Below are positions 11,024 through 24,351 of a DNA stretch of 64,000 nucleotides, piece by piece. The first letter of the stretch is position 1; each line of letters opens with the position of its first letter. The position numbers and the translations under genes were made by a program. A model generated the notes under the pieces. The model was given only the letters and a program-made list of their open reading frames with translations. It searched no databases and was not told where the DNA came from. This DNA comes from Geosiphon pyriformis (Eukaryota > Glomeromycota > Glomeromycetes > Archaeosporales > Geosiphonaceae), in contig JAAOMT010000223.1 of NCBI GenBank assembly GCA_016748015.1, forward strand, positions 62,752-126,751, written 5' to 3'.

Positions 11024-13383
11024 ATAATTATGATAAAGTGAACAACTAAATTATTAATAGTTTTATTTTATCCCTTATTAGTAATCAGGATTAAAATATT
11101 GATGTCACAGATCACTCTTATCAAATTCCACATTAAAATAAGACATTTTTTATTTTTTGAAAATTCTTAAGATACAAAATGCTAGATTCTCCAAAATTTA
11201 TTTTTAATAACTGTAAAAAATACATAATTATATTGTTCAAATAAAAATTTAAATTATAAATACACCCAAAAACTTTTGTCAAAAAGTGACTCAGAAAGAA
11301 AAATAGCGCAATAGTTAACATTTGAATAATAAAGAATTCTACAACTTTCTTACAATGATGCCTGTTTTCCACGGAGTGAAAGGAAATGGTATGACAATAT
11401 AATCATTTATGTTTAATTAATAAAAAAATGAAATATTATTTTTCCCAACAAAATCAATCATACCATCCTAGCTATATGTATTTACTCTTAAAATCTCCCT
11501 AAATTTTTAACTTTTAAAGATATAATAAAACAGATGTCCTTAATTTATTAGCTAAATAAATCAATAATATTATATTTTAAATGTTTAAACAAAAATTTGT
11601 AATTCAATTAGCTACAAAAATTCTCTCTTTAATTTTAGAAATTTTATTTCAAATTTATTTTTATTTTTTATAATACTTAAATTTAGAACAATTTAAAAGA
11701 ATCTTGAGCGGTTTAATAAATTTATATTTCTTAGTGATGATTTTGTAACCAAATAATTTTCTGGAGTGAAAAGTTTTTTTGTTATTAAATATTTAAAAGC
11801 AAAATAATTAAACCTAATCCGAAATAGGGGATTGGGTTTTTGGCTTCCTAATCAATTGATCAAAAATATTATTTAAAAGAGCTAAATATTCAAGGAAGTA
11901 GGTAGAAAAGTATAAAATCTTTTTTATAATGTTAATTGAATATTTAAACAATCAATATTCTCGCATTAATAGTTGAAAGAGAATATTCATTTTGATTATA
12001 TATTCAAGATAATCTTGAATAAATTACATTTAATAAAAGTAAAATCATCAACTAGCTAAACTTAAAGAAAAATCTAATCCAAAATTTCAGAATTTTAAAA
12101 ACAATTTTTAAAATAATTTTTACTTTAAATGGTTTATTTAATTAACTGTCAAAATAAAATATTTTACAAGTATAAGAAATAATTACTGATTTTTTTATAA
12201 ATTTTTAAATTTTTAATCGAAGAAAATGAATTTTCTCTAATTGCAATTGCTATAATTGTATTAACACTAATAGCTCTATACTTATAGGAAAAATCTGGTG
12301 GTATTTATCTTTTTTGCAGCTATTTTATCATAATTAGTTTATAAAAACACTTAGCATTCCTATAATGAATCTCACTATAAGTTTATCAATCTTCACAAAT
12401 AATTTAATGACTCGACTTTATTATATCTTAATTTGGTTCCGTTTTAAATTGCAACTTTTAATGTGCTAAATATGCTTAAATACACTGATTAAAACTTTTT
12501 TTCTCAGTTAGATGTGAGAAAATATTCTTTTTTAATAAATTAATCAAAGAATAAAAGTATATTTTATCATATTGAGAAATGAACATAATAAATGCTCTAA
12601 TTAATATAGTTAAAGTTTTATGAAATATTTAAATAGTTATTATTTATTTATTTTATCAACCACTTGAAAAGTTTTTCGAAAAATATGGCATTACACTTAT
12701 TGAATCTCTCTTGACAAAATTCTTACAGGTTTCAATTATGAGCATATAGACGATTTTTATTAATTTTTTTGTTTTCCATGATTTGGATAAAAGAGAAAGG
12801 ATAAGAGATAAAATATGAATCAATTATTATGAAAAGGGTTTTTTAAAGTCTTATTTGATAGTATGTCAGGAAATTTTTTTTCCAACGAGTTTGTATTTGC
12901 ATCAGCATTGGTACAGTCAATACCTCAGAATAAGCAGAGCTTAATGTTTTAACACATAAATTCCAGAAATACACATGTAAAAGTAAAGTATTATTTACTT
13001 TATGCCAGACAACTTTTCAATCACACATAATATTGATATCAATTCATTTAAATAAGTGGTTACCAATTTCTACTGTAAAAGAATGTTTTGTGTGTAAACA
13101 GGAAGGAACTGCCATTCTCATCAAGCAAAGAGTCTAGGAACCAGCATATTCCTTTCTTTAAACATCCATACTGTATCAATTCTAAATTTAGCCAGTCTTC
13201 TCACTTTTGTCAAAAAAATTCTCAATAATGTAATGAGACTATACACATTACTTACTAATAAAGAATACAGAAAAGTTTCATTCGTTCACATTTTATTTTT
13301 ATCAATAATATTGTAGCGTCCTCAAGCTACATATACATTCATTAACAAATAAAGATCAAGTCACCAAATACATTATTTATAAC
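11024..13383. other. Intergenic AT-rich region
   Basis: No gene recognised on either strand. Base composition is less extreme than in the neighbouring deserts towards 12.8-13.3 kb, which is probably the 3' flank of kinase-like copy B. A 21-base near-perfect palindrome lies at 12001-12021 (TATTCAAGAT-A-ATCTTGAATA). Confidence 0.5.
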
Positions 13384-15457
13384 TCAAATTGAAGCAATCC
13401 ATGGATGTTGGAGCGCTGCATCTGCTTCCAGCATCTTTTTTTTCAATTTGCTTATAAAGTCCTGTCCATCACTGGAGAACACCGTATTAAGCTCTTCTAA
13501 TAACTTGCCTAATTGATACATGTCCGAAAGAGTTGTGTAGAGATTATTCTTATCAAGCGTGCCATCATCCCAGTTTATTAATAAGATGTCGAATTTTTCG
13601 TTTATTTTACCTCCATGCTCGAAATCAATAAGAACATATTCGTAGCCTTGAGAATTATTCGAATCGTAAATAATATTCGATAAACAAATGTCGCGATGGA
13701 CGTAATCTTTTTGATGAAGTCTCTTCAGTCCAGTGAGCAAACTACACGTCATCACTCGTGTTGTTTGCTCGTCTTTCGGTGGGCGTTCAAGGCCACGTGT
13801 CTTCAGTTTGATTATATATTCCCCTGGCCGACCTACTTCAAAGATCGGTCCTTCCAAGAGCTGAACGAGTCCATGATGACCTTTTGCAACCTCGTACATG
13901 AGCTTTAATGTATCAACACGGTCGTCGTCCTCCCCAAAGCCATAGAGTCTACTGTTCAAAACAGCTTTCTCGACATACTCTTCAAAGAAAGTAATTGTAG
14001 AATTTCCGAGTTCCAGTGGCCTACCGAGAGGGATTACTTTAGCAGGGAAGGCATTCTTTGTGATCATGGTTTTAAGGATACGAACAATATTGATGCATAT
14101 CTTGACAGCTTTGTATCGAGCTTTGATATCATCCAGGTAAAGTTCTGTGGACAGTGGAACCAACGTCTTACTGGGACCATCAATTGCATAAAAGCACATA
14201 ATGTCCTTTGCTACAACAAAACAAATTAAAAATTGAATATTCCCGAAATATAATGGATCGAGCTTGCTAAAATTGGCTATGAGCTCTTCTTTGGCAGTTT
14301 CAAGATCGTTTCGTGCAGCCCTCTCTTCATTTTTTATCACTAGTACATCTTTAACATATCCAAGAAGATCAGGTCTATCGTGTATTGCCACTGGAATGCC
14401 TTTTGAAATCCTTAGAAAACAAAATGTAAAATTATTGTTAGACATGGAAACAAAAACTAATAAACACTAAGAACAGCACACAAAATGAAAACATACTTCT
14501 CAGTTTTGATACGGGAAAATTCTATTTGAAAATCTAATTTTTCGCAAAGAAATGTTAGGAGACGTACGATTAATATATCCACACACGGAACCAGCTCTAT
14601 TCCGGATTTTATTTTGGTAAAACTCGTCTCAGAGAGGGCACTCCTGATCACAGTTGCTAATTCACTCTCCCTATCTATTTCATCAAAATAGATAGAATCA
14701 CCAATTTGTGCAAACTGGCAGTTGTCAAAATAAGATAATATTGTCAATTATGAATAGATTAAGAACAGTTAATATGAAATTAAGGTCATACTTTTCCCAA
14801 GTCCGAGTAATTAAGCACGGGAAGTTTTGCAAGAAGAGGTGCGTTAATGAGGTCCAGCAACTGGCCAGCATGAGTTGGCAGAGTATCAAATGATTGAATG
14901 AGGTTTTCACATAGAAACTTAGTCTTGTCGGTCTCTATTGTTGAAATTGTTAAAAACCGGGGTGTTATCAACATTAATGTATAAATCTGTGTTAAAAAGT
15001 ACAATACCGTAGCGTGATCTTTTTGGAGGACGTTCGATTTCTGCAAGTGAAACAACATTCAAGAACGTTGAAGTTGCAAGAGTGCAACACGCATGAGTCA
15101 GAGTCATTACCCAAAGTCATAAACTCTGTCCCAAACGCCTGACTCACAAGTCACGAAGTCATTACCTGTATCATCTGTTGCTGCACGTAGTTTTTCTGCC
15201 CATTTTTGCATCTCCTCTATCCACTTGTTCTTGTCTACTTTTAGCTCCTTCAATTCTTCTTCCAGCTCTTCCTTTTCTTGTGTCCATGCCTCCTTTTCTT
15301 CAGTGTCAGTCCACTTTTTTCCTCTCATTTTGTTCTTTAATTCACTTAACCTATTTCCCTCCTCACTCTTTCTAAATTCCTTTAGCTCCTCTACGCATCT
15401 CTCATACTGGGTCGTAGCCACCTCTAATTGACGTTTAATATCTTCAACGCTCGCCAT
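13384..15457 (-). CDS. Coiled-coil plus protein-kinase-like domain protein (copy B), five exons, about 570 aa
   Basis: Exons, all in phase: 15457-15166, 15040-15008, 14934-14792, 14714-14497, 14410-13384. The N-terminus (residues 1-97) is a charged coiled coil with GKKWTDTEEKEAW and ends AATDDTG. A middle region of about 130 residues follows (ETDKTKFLCEN, LLAKLPVLNYSDLG). The C-terminal half is a divergent kinase fold: YVHRDICLSNIIYD gives HRD with the catalytic Asp and a following Asn, and LIDFEHGG sits at the DFG position with Glu in place of Gly. It ends DAALQHPWIASI, a subdomain XI-like end. The start is chosen at the only ATG opening the coiled coil. The fold resembles fungal FunK1-like and CRN-type effector kinases, but no canonical crinkler N-terminus or signal peptide is visible. 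Function, substrate and activity are unknown. Copy A at 4100-5727 shares both ends and splice positions. Confidence 0.8.
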
Positions 15458-17390
15458 GGTGTTTCGCGTGTTTGTTATGGTTTGGAAAGATATGGCTTAA
15501 TATATGTTTGGTTTCAGATCAGTATAAATTTACTATTTAGGTAACAAACCCGCTATTGTTAAATTATCACAATAATCAGAGTTTTTAATCCCTGCAGTTT
15601 GCCTACATCATATAATTGTTATTTAATAATTATTGTATTGTGCAATATTCATTAACATGTTTATTTTTTTGTTAAATTAACATTATTATTGTTTTAATAA
15701 TTTTATTAATACTTTTATATTAATACTTTATATTTTTGCAGAATTATTAGTTAGTCAATTTTTTATTAGTTAAAAAACATATATTATGGTTTTTTGTGAA
15801 TTTTTAAACAAAAAAAAACAAAAACAATAATAATAATATTATTATTTTTAACTTAAAAAAATTAATATGTAATATTAAATAGAACTATTTTTAACAGTCA
15901 ATAAAAAAGTGATTTAAATTGTTAAAACATTAACAAATTTAATTACAGATTTATTAAATAAGTTACTTTTTGTAACTAAAATTTCAAAAAAATTAAACAT
16001 AAAAAACTGAATAATAATAAAAATTTTAAACATAATAAATAGTTTTAAAAAAAAAATTTATATAATTTAAAATCAAATAATTTAAATTTTGATAATTATA
16101 ATAATATAAATATTTAAAAAATATTTTTTTTTGTACTTTTTAAGTTTCTTAAAAAGTTTTTTTTCTATTATATTCTTTACTATTTCACAAAATCAAACTT
16201 TTTTGGCTTTAAAAAATAATTTAATTTTGTTTTCAGTTTTTGTAATAGAATCTTTTATAAAAAACATATTAAAAAAAAATAAAAAACTTTAATTGGTTTT
16301 ATAAAACATATAAAAAGTTTATAATTTGTTGGCTGATATTATTTATAAAAAAGTTTAATTTAAATTAAAATTTGTGAGAATTCTTTAAATATATTTATAA
16401 TAATTTATGTTAACAAAATGATAACAAATTTTAATTTATATAATATATAATAGTTTAAATCAAAATAATTTTTTTTTACTTTTTTTGTGTAAGATTAAAA
16501 AACATAAATATTTATGTAATTATAAGATAAATATTATTTAGCAAAGTAGTTGTAAATTCAAATAATTAAACAGTTTTAAATATTTGTATTTTGGAAATAT
16601 ATTTATTATTACTTAACTTTTATAATTATTGTAAGATAAAATAATATTATATAACTATTAAAAAAAGCTTAAAAATAGTTTTGAAAGTTTGTGTTTAACA
16701 AATAATAAAACCATAATAAATTCATTAATTATAATGTTTTTAATTATTTAAAATATCTTTAAAATATATAATAAAACATTTTATTTAAATTAATATATAT
16801 TTTATATTTTTTTAATGTATTAAATTTTTTTAAAATATTATATATATATATTAATTAAAATATTATTACTTTTACTAGTTTATGATTTTAAATTTTTAAA
16901 AATTTAGATAATATATAAAAACTATACCAAAATAGATTTTAATATATTATAGTATTTTAAAAAACTGAATTTAATATTATTATTACTTTTTTTAATATTT
17001 ATTTTATTAGTAATACTTTTTTTAAGAAATTTACTAAATAATTATATTTAAGCTATTATATTTAAAACATTTAAATTTATTTAAAAAAGTAAAAGCAATT
17101 TTATTTAATTTATTATGAATTAATTTGGTAAAAATTTCTCAATAAAAGCAATACACAATTAAATTACTACTAAATATTATTAAAATAATTTTTTCTATAA
17201 AAATATCAAATGTTATATGGAATTATATAATATATGTTAACAAAAAAATAACATAAGACCTAATAAATTATTAAAATTAATACAATTTATATTATAATTT
17301 TAAAAAGTTAATATTAATTTAATTAACTAATACCAAAAAAAAAGTGAAAAATTGAGTATATTATAATATTTATTGTTTGATAGATCATAT
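15458..17390. other. AT-rich desert
   Basis: Nearly pure A/T sequence with homopolymer runs. I see no coding frame, RNA gene or repeat unit I can support. Confidence 0.6.
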
Positions 17391-17394
17391 TTCG

Positions 17395-18430
17395 CTTGGC
17401 TTTTTTTTAGAACATGGAATTGGTACTATTTCTATTTTAACAAAAGAATTTTTAGAATTCCAGAAAGCAGCGAATGCAGAAGATTTTTTTGAATAATTCT
17501 TCTTAAGACGTTGTTATGATAATGGAATCAGTACTTCACAAGATCGAGAAAAAGCATTTAAACTCAATTCAAAAGCAGCAAAGGCAGGAGATAGGAATAC
17601 ACAAAAATCTCTTGAAAATTGTTATTTTTATGGATGGGAAACAATGAAAAATTTAGAAAAAGCATTTAAACTCTATTCAAAAGCAGCAGAGGAAGGTGAT
17701 ATAAATACAAAAATTAATCTTGCAATATTTTATCAAAATGGATGGGGAACAACAAAAAATGAGGAACAAGCATTTGAACTCTGTTCAAAAGCAGCAGAGG
17801 CAGGAAATTTGGAAACACAATACAATCTTACAATTTGCTATAATAATGAATGAGGAACGACAAAAAATTCAGAAAAAGCATTTGAACTCTATTCAAAAGC
17901 TGCTAAGATGGAACACTTAGATACACAATACAATCTTGCACTTTGTTATGATAATGAAGAAGGAACAACGAGAAATTCAGAAAAAGCATTTGAGCTATAT
18001 TCAAAAGTAGCAAGGGCAGGACATTTAGATGCACAATACTTTCTTGGAGTTTGTTATGATATTGGAAAGGGAATGACAAAAAATTCAAAAAAATAATTTG
18101 AACTCTATTCAAAAGCAGCAGAGATGGGAGATTTAGTTGTACAATACTATTTTTATAGTGGATTGGGAACAACAAAAGATTTTGAAAATGTAAAAAATCT
18201 CAGTCCACAAAGCAATCTTGGAATGCATCATCAAAAAGAATAGGCAACTGCCAAAAATCTGAAAAAATGCATTTGAATTCTATTCAAAAACAGCAGAACA
18301 AAAGAATACAACTGTACTATATAATTTTGGATGATGCTATCAAAATGGATGGAGAACAACGAAAAATTTTCAAAAACCATTTGAAATCTATTCAAAAGCA
18401 GAAAAAAATAAATCAAGTTATCAAAGTGAT
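17395..18430 (+). pseudogene. Sel1-repeat protein pseudogene
   Basis: The plus strand contains seven to eight tandem units of about 108 bases (36 residues) with the Sel1-like pattern: EKAFELYSKAAEAG...Q-x-x-L-x-x-CY...G-x-G-TTKN. Such helical repeats scaffold protein interactions, and in Glomeromycotina they often sit in kinase-linked proteins. Units are readable at 17510-17640, 17644-17850, 17860-17990, 18000-18095 and 18100-18220. Reading is broken by a TGA near 17851 (NNE-stop-GTTKN), a TAA near 18094 (KK-stop-FELYSK), a TAG near 18241, and frame slips at the 3' end. No start codon fits the first unit. Repeat identity at DNA level is still clear, so decay is fairly recent. It may have been the tail or head of the kinase-like sequence just downstream. 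Confidence 0.85.
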
Positions 18431-18579
18431 TTTCCTGATTTGAACGCTCTTGACCTCTTAACTTTTTGAGGATAAGAATCAATATGACCTAGAGTGTTTG
18501 ATTTTACAAAAATCAAAATCAAGGGTTAAAATGGACTGTTAATTCCAAAGGAGAATATATAGATTTTGAAGCTTTTTTT

Positions 18580-19920
18580 TTTTACCAGCTTTCAGATCAA
18601 TTCAAATGTCTTAAATGTAGAAACTCGGTTATAATCATTAGTAGATCCCTTGACAAATGGGATATTGAAAATATTTTTGAAGGCTTGCTGAGATGTCCAT
18701 TTTGTGATGATATTTCTACCTACTTGCCGAAATGTTCAGAATGCTACAACAGATTAAAAGATTCACTTTGGTGTAAAATCTTGTGAATATTCATGATTTT
18801 CAATGAGTTGGAACACATGGAATAGTGAAAATAGTAATATTAATAAATATATATATCATACACAAAAAATTTCTGAAAGCTGCAGAGGCTACTTAGAATG
18901 GATTCCTCTCAACGAGATCAAATTTTTAGATAAAGTGGAAGAGAGAGGATTTGGTATTATTAAAGAAGGTAGATGGACAAAAGGCAGAATTATATTTTGG
19001 GATCAGGAAAATTAAAAGCATAAACGAATTGGGGTTACGAAACTTGCTTTAAACTGCCTTAAAGACAGCCAAAACATACAATATATCAATTCAAATAAGG
19101 TATCTCCTTTTAAGAATCTATGTGATTTTTGTTATACTTATTTCTTCTCTAATACCAAGAAATATATTGAATAGTTTTTTGCACATCTTAGAAGTGTCTC
19201 TTGCAAATATATCCTTGAATATTATGGAATAACCAAAGATGTCACAACCAATGAATTCATTATGGTTTTACCATTTGTGGAACATGGGGGTCTTAGAGTC
19301 TTTCTAAAAATGAACCAAGATACTTTTTTACTTAAGTAATAATTTTTTGTATTCTTTTTTAAACTCTTAGTGGCCTAAGGTTTTTGCATAAATTAAAACT
19401 AGTACATGGGAACATGCATCCTGGCAATATCTTTGTTTTGAAATCAAATCCCTTAAAAGTAGCCATTGCTTACCTAGAATTTTGTCATCCTGCCAATTAC
19501 TCTACACAGCCCAATAAGATCTTTGGCAGTGTTAAATACTCAGTGTCCGAAGTTTGTAACTTGTCACCTCATACCAAATACAGTGATATTTATAGTTGTG
19601 TTATCATTTCCTGGGAAATTATTTCAGGAGAAAGACCGTGGAATGATGTTAAAAATTTTATGTATATTCAAATAGACATAGTTCAGGGAAAGCAGCTCAT
19701 AATCAAGAAGCATATACCTCAATGTATTCAGAAAATAATTGAAAAGAATTGGGATCAGATCTCATATTGCCGTGATACTGTACAAGAACTTTAATAAAAA
19801 GTTATTGCTGCTCACGACAATTGCAACTTATATAAACTTATCCATAAAAAAGACTTAAATTCGAAGAGACATAAGATGCTATCCGAGATACAAGATATAA
19901 AAGCCAAATAATCTCAAAAC
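18580..19920 (+). pseudogene. Zinc-ribbon plus protein-kinase pseudogene
   Basis: At 18588-18785 the plus strand encodes a cysteine-rich module: FKCLKC, then LRCPFCDD, then LPKCSECYNRLKDSLWCK. A one-base slip and a TGA follow. Then WNTWNSENSNINKYI and GYLEWIPLNEIKFLDKVEERGFG mark the usual entry to the kinase domain of this fungal family, where the glycine loop appears as ERGFG. After a TAA at 19013 the N-lobe continues to about 19340 with another stop (19171), then an intron, then 19384-19794: KLVHGNMHPGNIF replaces the HRD loop, AYLEF replaces DFG, and SDIYSCVIISWEIISGERPW is subdomain IX. Two TAA codons at 19792-19797 interrupt the end. The missing HRD and DFG residues plus several stops make this a dead copy. 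A tail reads on to a possible GT donor at 19936. Confidence 0.8.
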
Positions 19921-19949
19921 CCAACATTTTCTATGGGTAAGGCCTTCTA

Positions 19950-19953
<4 letters not shown>

Positions 19954-19982
<29 letters not shown>
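19954..19982. repeat. (TTA)n microsatellite
   Basis: Short run of TTA triplets just past the kinase pseudogene. Confidence 0.85.
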
Positions 19983-21431
19983 TAATATCTAAAAAACCTT
20001 TTTTTTGATTTAAACGCTTTTTTTCAGATCAGAATTGTCTTATTAGTTATTAAAATGAACCAAATTGGTAAGTACTTTGTAATTATTTCAATAATGACAT
20101 TAATTATTTTTGTTGATATTTAACTATAAAATTATTTGAAATAGATGAATAATAATATTTTTTAGCTATAAAAAAATCATCTATCCTTTTATATTATTTT
20201 TTAGTTGAGGAATTTAAAATGGATATTATATATAAACACATTTTGAAAGTGAACCATTAAGTAATTTATTTTTTGATTGAAATATTCAACTGCAATTTTT
20301 TATAAGTGTTAAAGATAATAAACAAATTTTAGTATATCCTAAATTAAAATTTCAGGTATCCAAAAATTATACAAATTTATTAAGCCTAAAATAGTTATAT
20401 GTTCTCAAATAAATAATGATTAATAATGTTATTGTGGATTTTCGAAATGGGTATGAATTAATAAAAATTGTTGTTTTTAACTTATTAATTTGATGATTTC
20501 TTTAAAAAACAATTGAATAAAGTGAATTTTTTTAATAAAATGAGAACTTTATGTGAATGTTTTTAACCATAAATTGTATGCTTTAGCATCAGAGATGTTA
20601 ACACATTAATACTCAATAATTTACTAGGTTTAAAAGAAATTTCAGATTGTTTACATTCTGAAGATTAAGATAAATACAATTAAATAAATAAAAACAAATA
20701 TAAAATTATTATATAATAATTGAAAGTTTGTTTGGCTTTCTTGATATTAATAATAATAATAATTATAATACATTTGGAGTAAAAATTTTGTTTAACTTAC
20801 TATTTTTTCATGATTTCAGTGAGGTTTTAATTTTAAAAAAGTTCAGCATTCGTATAATATAATAAAAGAGAAAAAATGTCGAAATATTGTTGAAACATTA
20901 ACATTTTAATATTAAAGCAGAATTTGTAATCCAAAAATTTCTTTGTTTTCAGTTATAATATCAATAATAAAAAATGTAGAAAGTCAAAATCGCGGTTAAA
21001 ATAAAAAATGGTAACAAACAATTTTTCTAATTATTATCAATTAGTTAGAAATTATAATATTAGTTATTTTTAAAATTTTCTAATTTATTACTTATTATTA
21101 CTTAGATTTTTAGAATTGAAAATAATGTTTGAGAAAATGGTTATTTTTAACCCCAAAATATGTTAAGAAAACAGCAATAACTAATTAATATATTAATAAT
21201 TATAAGTTTTAAATTATTGATAAAATATTTTCAAGAATTTTTTGTTATATGATTTATCTAAAAAATAATTGTTAATACTTTTTATTAAATTGTTTAAAAA
21301 TATAAACTACAATAATATATTTTTAAACTTGTATCTTAATTTTAAAATAAAAAATAAAATTTAAATAACAAATAAAATTTAAACAACAAGTTTAAAATTT
21401 TAATTTAGAAAGTTTGAGGTTACCTCACATT

Positions 21432-21452
21432 GGGGAATGGGGAATGGGGAAT
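21432..21452 (+). repeat. GGGGAAT x3 short tandem repeat
   Basis: Three perfect 7-base copies within a small GC-richer patch that also contains GAGGTTACCTC, an inverted motif, just upstream. This may be the end of an unrecognised short transposon; I have no second copy to compare. Confidence 0.7.
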
Positions 21453-24282
21453 GAGAAATACTTCCATTACGTTTGGATGTTTACCGAGTCATTAGAATTT
21501 TGGATTGTTCTAATTTTGTGGGCGTAAGTACTGCGGATCCATTCTTTTCCATTTTTTCAGTCCATTAATGAAAATGAAACCCAAAAAAAAATTTAACCCC
21601 GATTTTTAGAAATTAAAATATCCTAATTAATTTGGCATAATAATATGCGTATTGCAATAGCATTTTTTTATAATAATTTACTACCAGCTTGGAAAATAAA
21701 AATGGATGTGCAAATTTTATTATTAATCAAAACAAATCAAAATAAACGATATTTTTAAATTAATTTTGGCAATTCTTCTACTATTAAATATAAATTATAT
21801 ACTTGACTTTTAATACTATTTTAGCATTTATAATAAACTATATACTATTATAAAATATATAGAAATTATAATTTGTGGACCCCAATTAGGCTCTATTAGT
21901 ATTCAAATAGTAAATTTTAATCTATTCTATGCAGTTGTCAAATGGAACCACATTATGAGCACTTTATAATGTCTGGGTCAAAAAATAAAAAGGTAGAATT
22001 TTTTTTAATAAATATGAAGTTTTTCACATTATCAAAAATTAATTCTCTAGATTAAATGTTTTTTTAAAGACTAAGCTAAATAGGACTCCCAATTTTAAAA
22101 TTTTGTACTTACAGAATCTTTTATAGTTTATTACTTTAAAAAAGTCAAACTGCAAATAAAATATTATTTTAAACAAAGTACATTCTAAATAGGTTTTAGC
22201 TTATAACTCTTTTTTTAAAAAAAAACATCTTAATTTTCAAGTTTCGGCCACATTAAATTTTAATATAAAGTAATCTTTCAAAGTTGAAATATTATGTATA
22301 AGCTATAACCAATAAACAATAAATTATAATGTGGCTTAAAAGATATAAAAATCAATGGTTAATTTCAAAAAATATAAAACATATTATAAAAACATCAAAC
22401 AGTTAAAAATTTATTTTTCAATTTTTGTTAAATATATCTTAAATTTAATAAACCCAAACATTATTAATTTATAGTAAAAGTTATTATATTATTTTTTAAA
22501 AACCAGATATTTATTATTACAAAATACATATAATTTAAATTTATAATATTTTATATTTATATCTATATAATTTAAATAAAAAAATCTTAAGAAATATATA
22601 TTAAAAGATAAATGTTAGCAATAAATAGCAATTTCAATTACACAACAATTTAATATGTAATAAGTACAACTTTTTTCAATTTAACAAATAAGTAATTTTA
22701 GTTTAAAAGCTTTTATTGTATACTTTAATTATTATTATTATTTATTATTAAAAATTTATATTTAATATTTAATTTACTTTATAAATTTTTATTTTATAAC
22801 TTTTAATAAATCAGTATATTTTTTTAACAGTAAAAATACTTTATTTTATTATTTATATACTTAGATAATTTTTAATAAATTTAATAACAATATTTTTTTG
22901 TTAATAATATAATTTATAAATTATATTATACTACTATTATGAATTTTTTATTTAACATTTATTTTAAAAACTTTTTACCAAAAATTTTGTTAATATTAAT
23001 AATTATTTATAATAATTTGCATATTTTAATAATATAAAGATGTTTTTATTATATATTATAATCTTTTGGTATGTTTTTTATAGTTCTGTTTTTTAAATAT
23101 TATATTTAATTTTTTTAATATTGTTTTTAATATTTAATTCTTTTATAATATATATATATATATATAATTTTTAAACAGTTTTAAAATTTTAAGAATATAA
23201 ATATAAGAAATAAAATTTTTAATATATATATTAATTTTTAGGATTTTATTTCTTTTAATAAAATACTCTTTTCTCAATTTTATTATGAAATAACTTAAAT
23301 ATAAAATAAAGTAAAATATAGAAAAATAAAATTTTGGTTTATTTTTAAAAATAAATTTTTTTTTTAACATAATAATTTATTAATATATATTAACTTATAT
23401 ATTTTAATTTTTAATTATTTGTATTGAATTTAATAATATATGTGTGGTTTTTTTGTGAATTTTATCATATTTGTCTATTTAATAAGAAAAAATATTTATA
23501 TTATTTATTAACAGAATTAAAAATAATTTTTTAAAAAGTTTTAATTTTTCAGTTTATAAATAATCAACTTATTTTTTTTCACTTTAATAAGAAAAGTTTA
23601 TTATAAATTTAGTTATTTTTTTCAAATTTAATAATCTTAAAACTATGTATTTCTTTAATAACTTTAGTCTAAAAACATATTTGTGTTATAAAAGTTTTAT
23701 TTTTATGATTACTATTAGTGTTTTTATAATATATTTTGTATTTGCAACCATTTTAATGTCTAATTTTAAAATTATTTTTTAACATTCAAATGAATTGATT
23801 TGTGTATTCAAATTTTTTTTCAAATTTTTTTTTAAACAAAAAAATTAATACAAACAAAACATCAAGAAAAGCAAAAAATTGACAGAAACAAATTAGTTTT
23901 TTAAAGTTGAATATTTTTTAAGTTTTGCAAAAAAAACAGTCATGCTAACTATAAATAATGAGCTTTTTTTGATTATTTTGAAAAATTCTTGAAGTTTTTA
24001 TTGATCTCATAAAAATATTTATTTTAAATTATTTCCGAATATATACAATCTTAGAATTATTGATTTTAATTTACTTTTAACAATCTTCTTTTAAAAAACA
24101 TTAGAGATTGTTCTTTAAAAGTGTTAGTAATAGAAATAAAAAAAAGATATGTTTTTTAATGTTGCAGTTATTTCTGAATTTAAAAAGATTTTGTTAAAAA
24201 TTTGCATGTTTAAAACCTAAAAATCTGGATATTTACCTTTTTTTAAGAGTAGCTATCAAAAAAAAAGATGACAAAAATATTG

Positions 24283-24351
24283 TACAGTCAAAAATTAGAT
24301 AATTAACTAATTTTTTTTTACATGTAATTAGCCATCTAATTTTTGTACTAT
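24283..24351. mobile_element. Possible miniature inverted-repeat element, Tc1/mariner style ends
   Basis: An imperfect inverted repeat with left arm TACAGTCAAAAATTAGAT and right arm ATCTAATTTTTGTACTA about 30 bases apart. TACAGT followed by T/A-rich arms is the style of Tc1/mariner termini. At about 69 bp it could equally be a solo hairpin from two abutting ends. Confidence 0.35.

Noticed and set aside
21879-21990. Short inverted motif ACATTAT...ATAATGT and a GC-richer patch
   Set aside because: Stem is only seven bases with AT content; could easily be chance in this composition.
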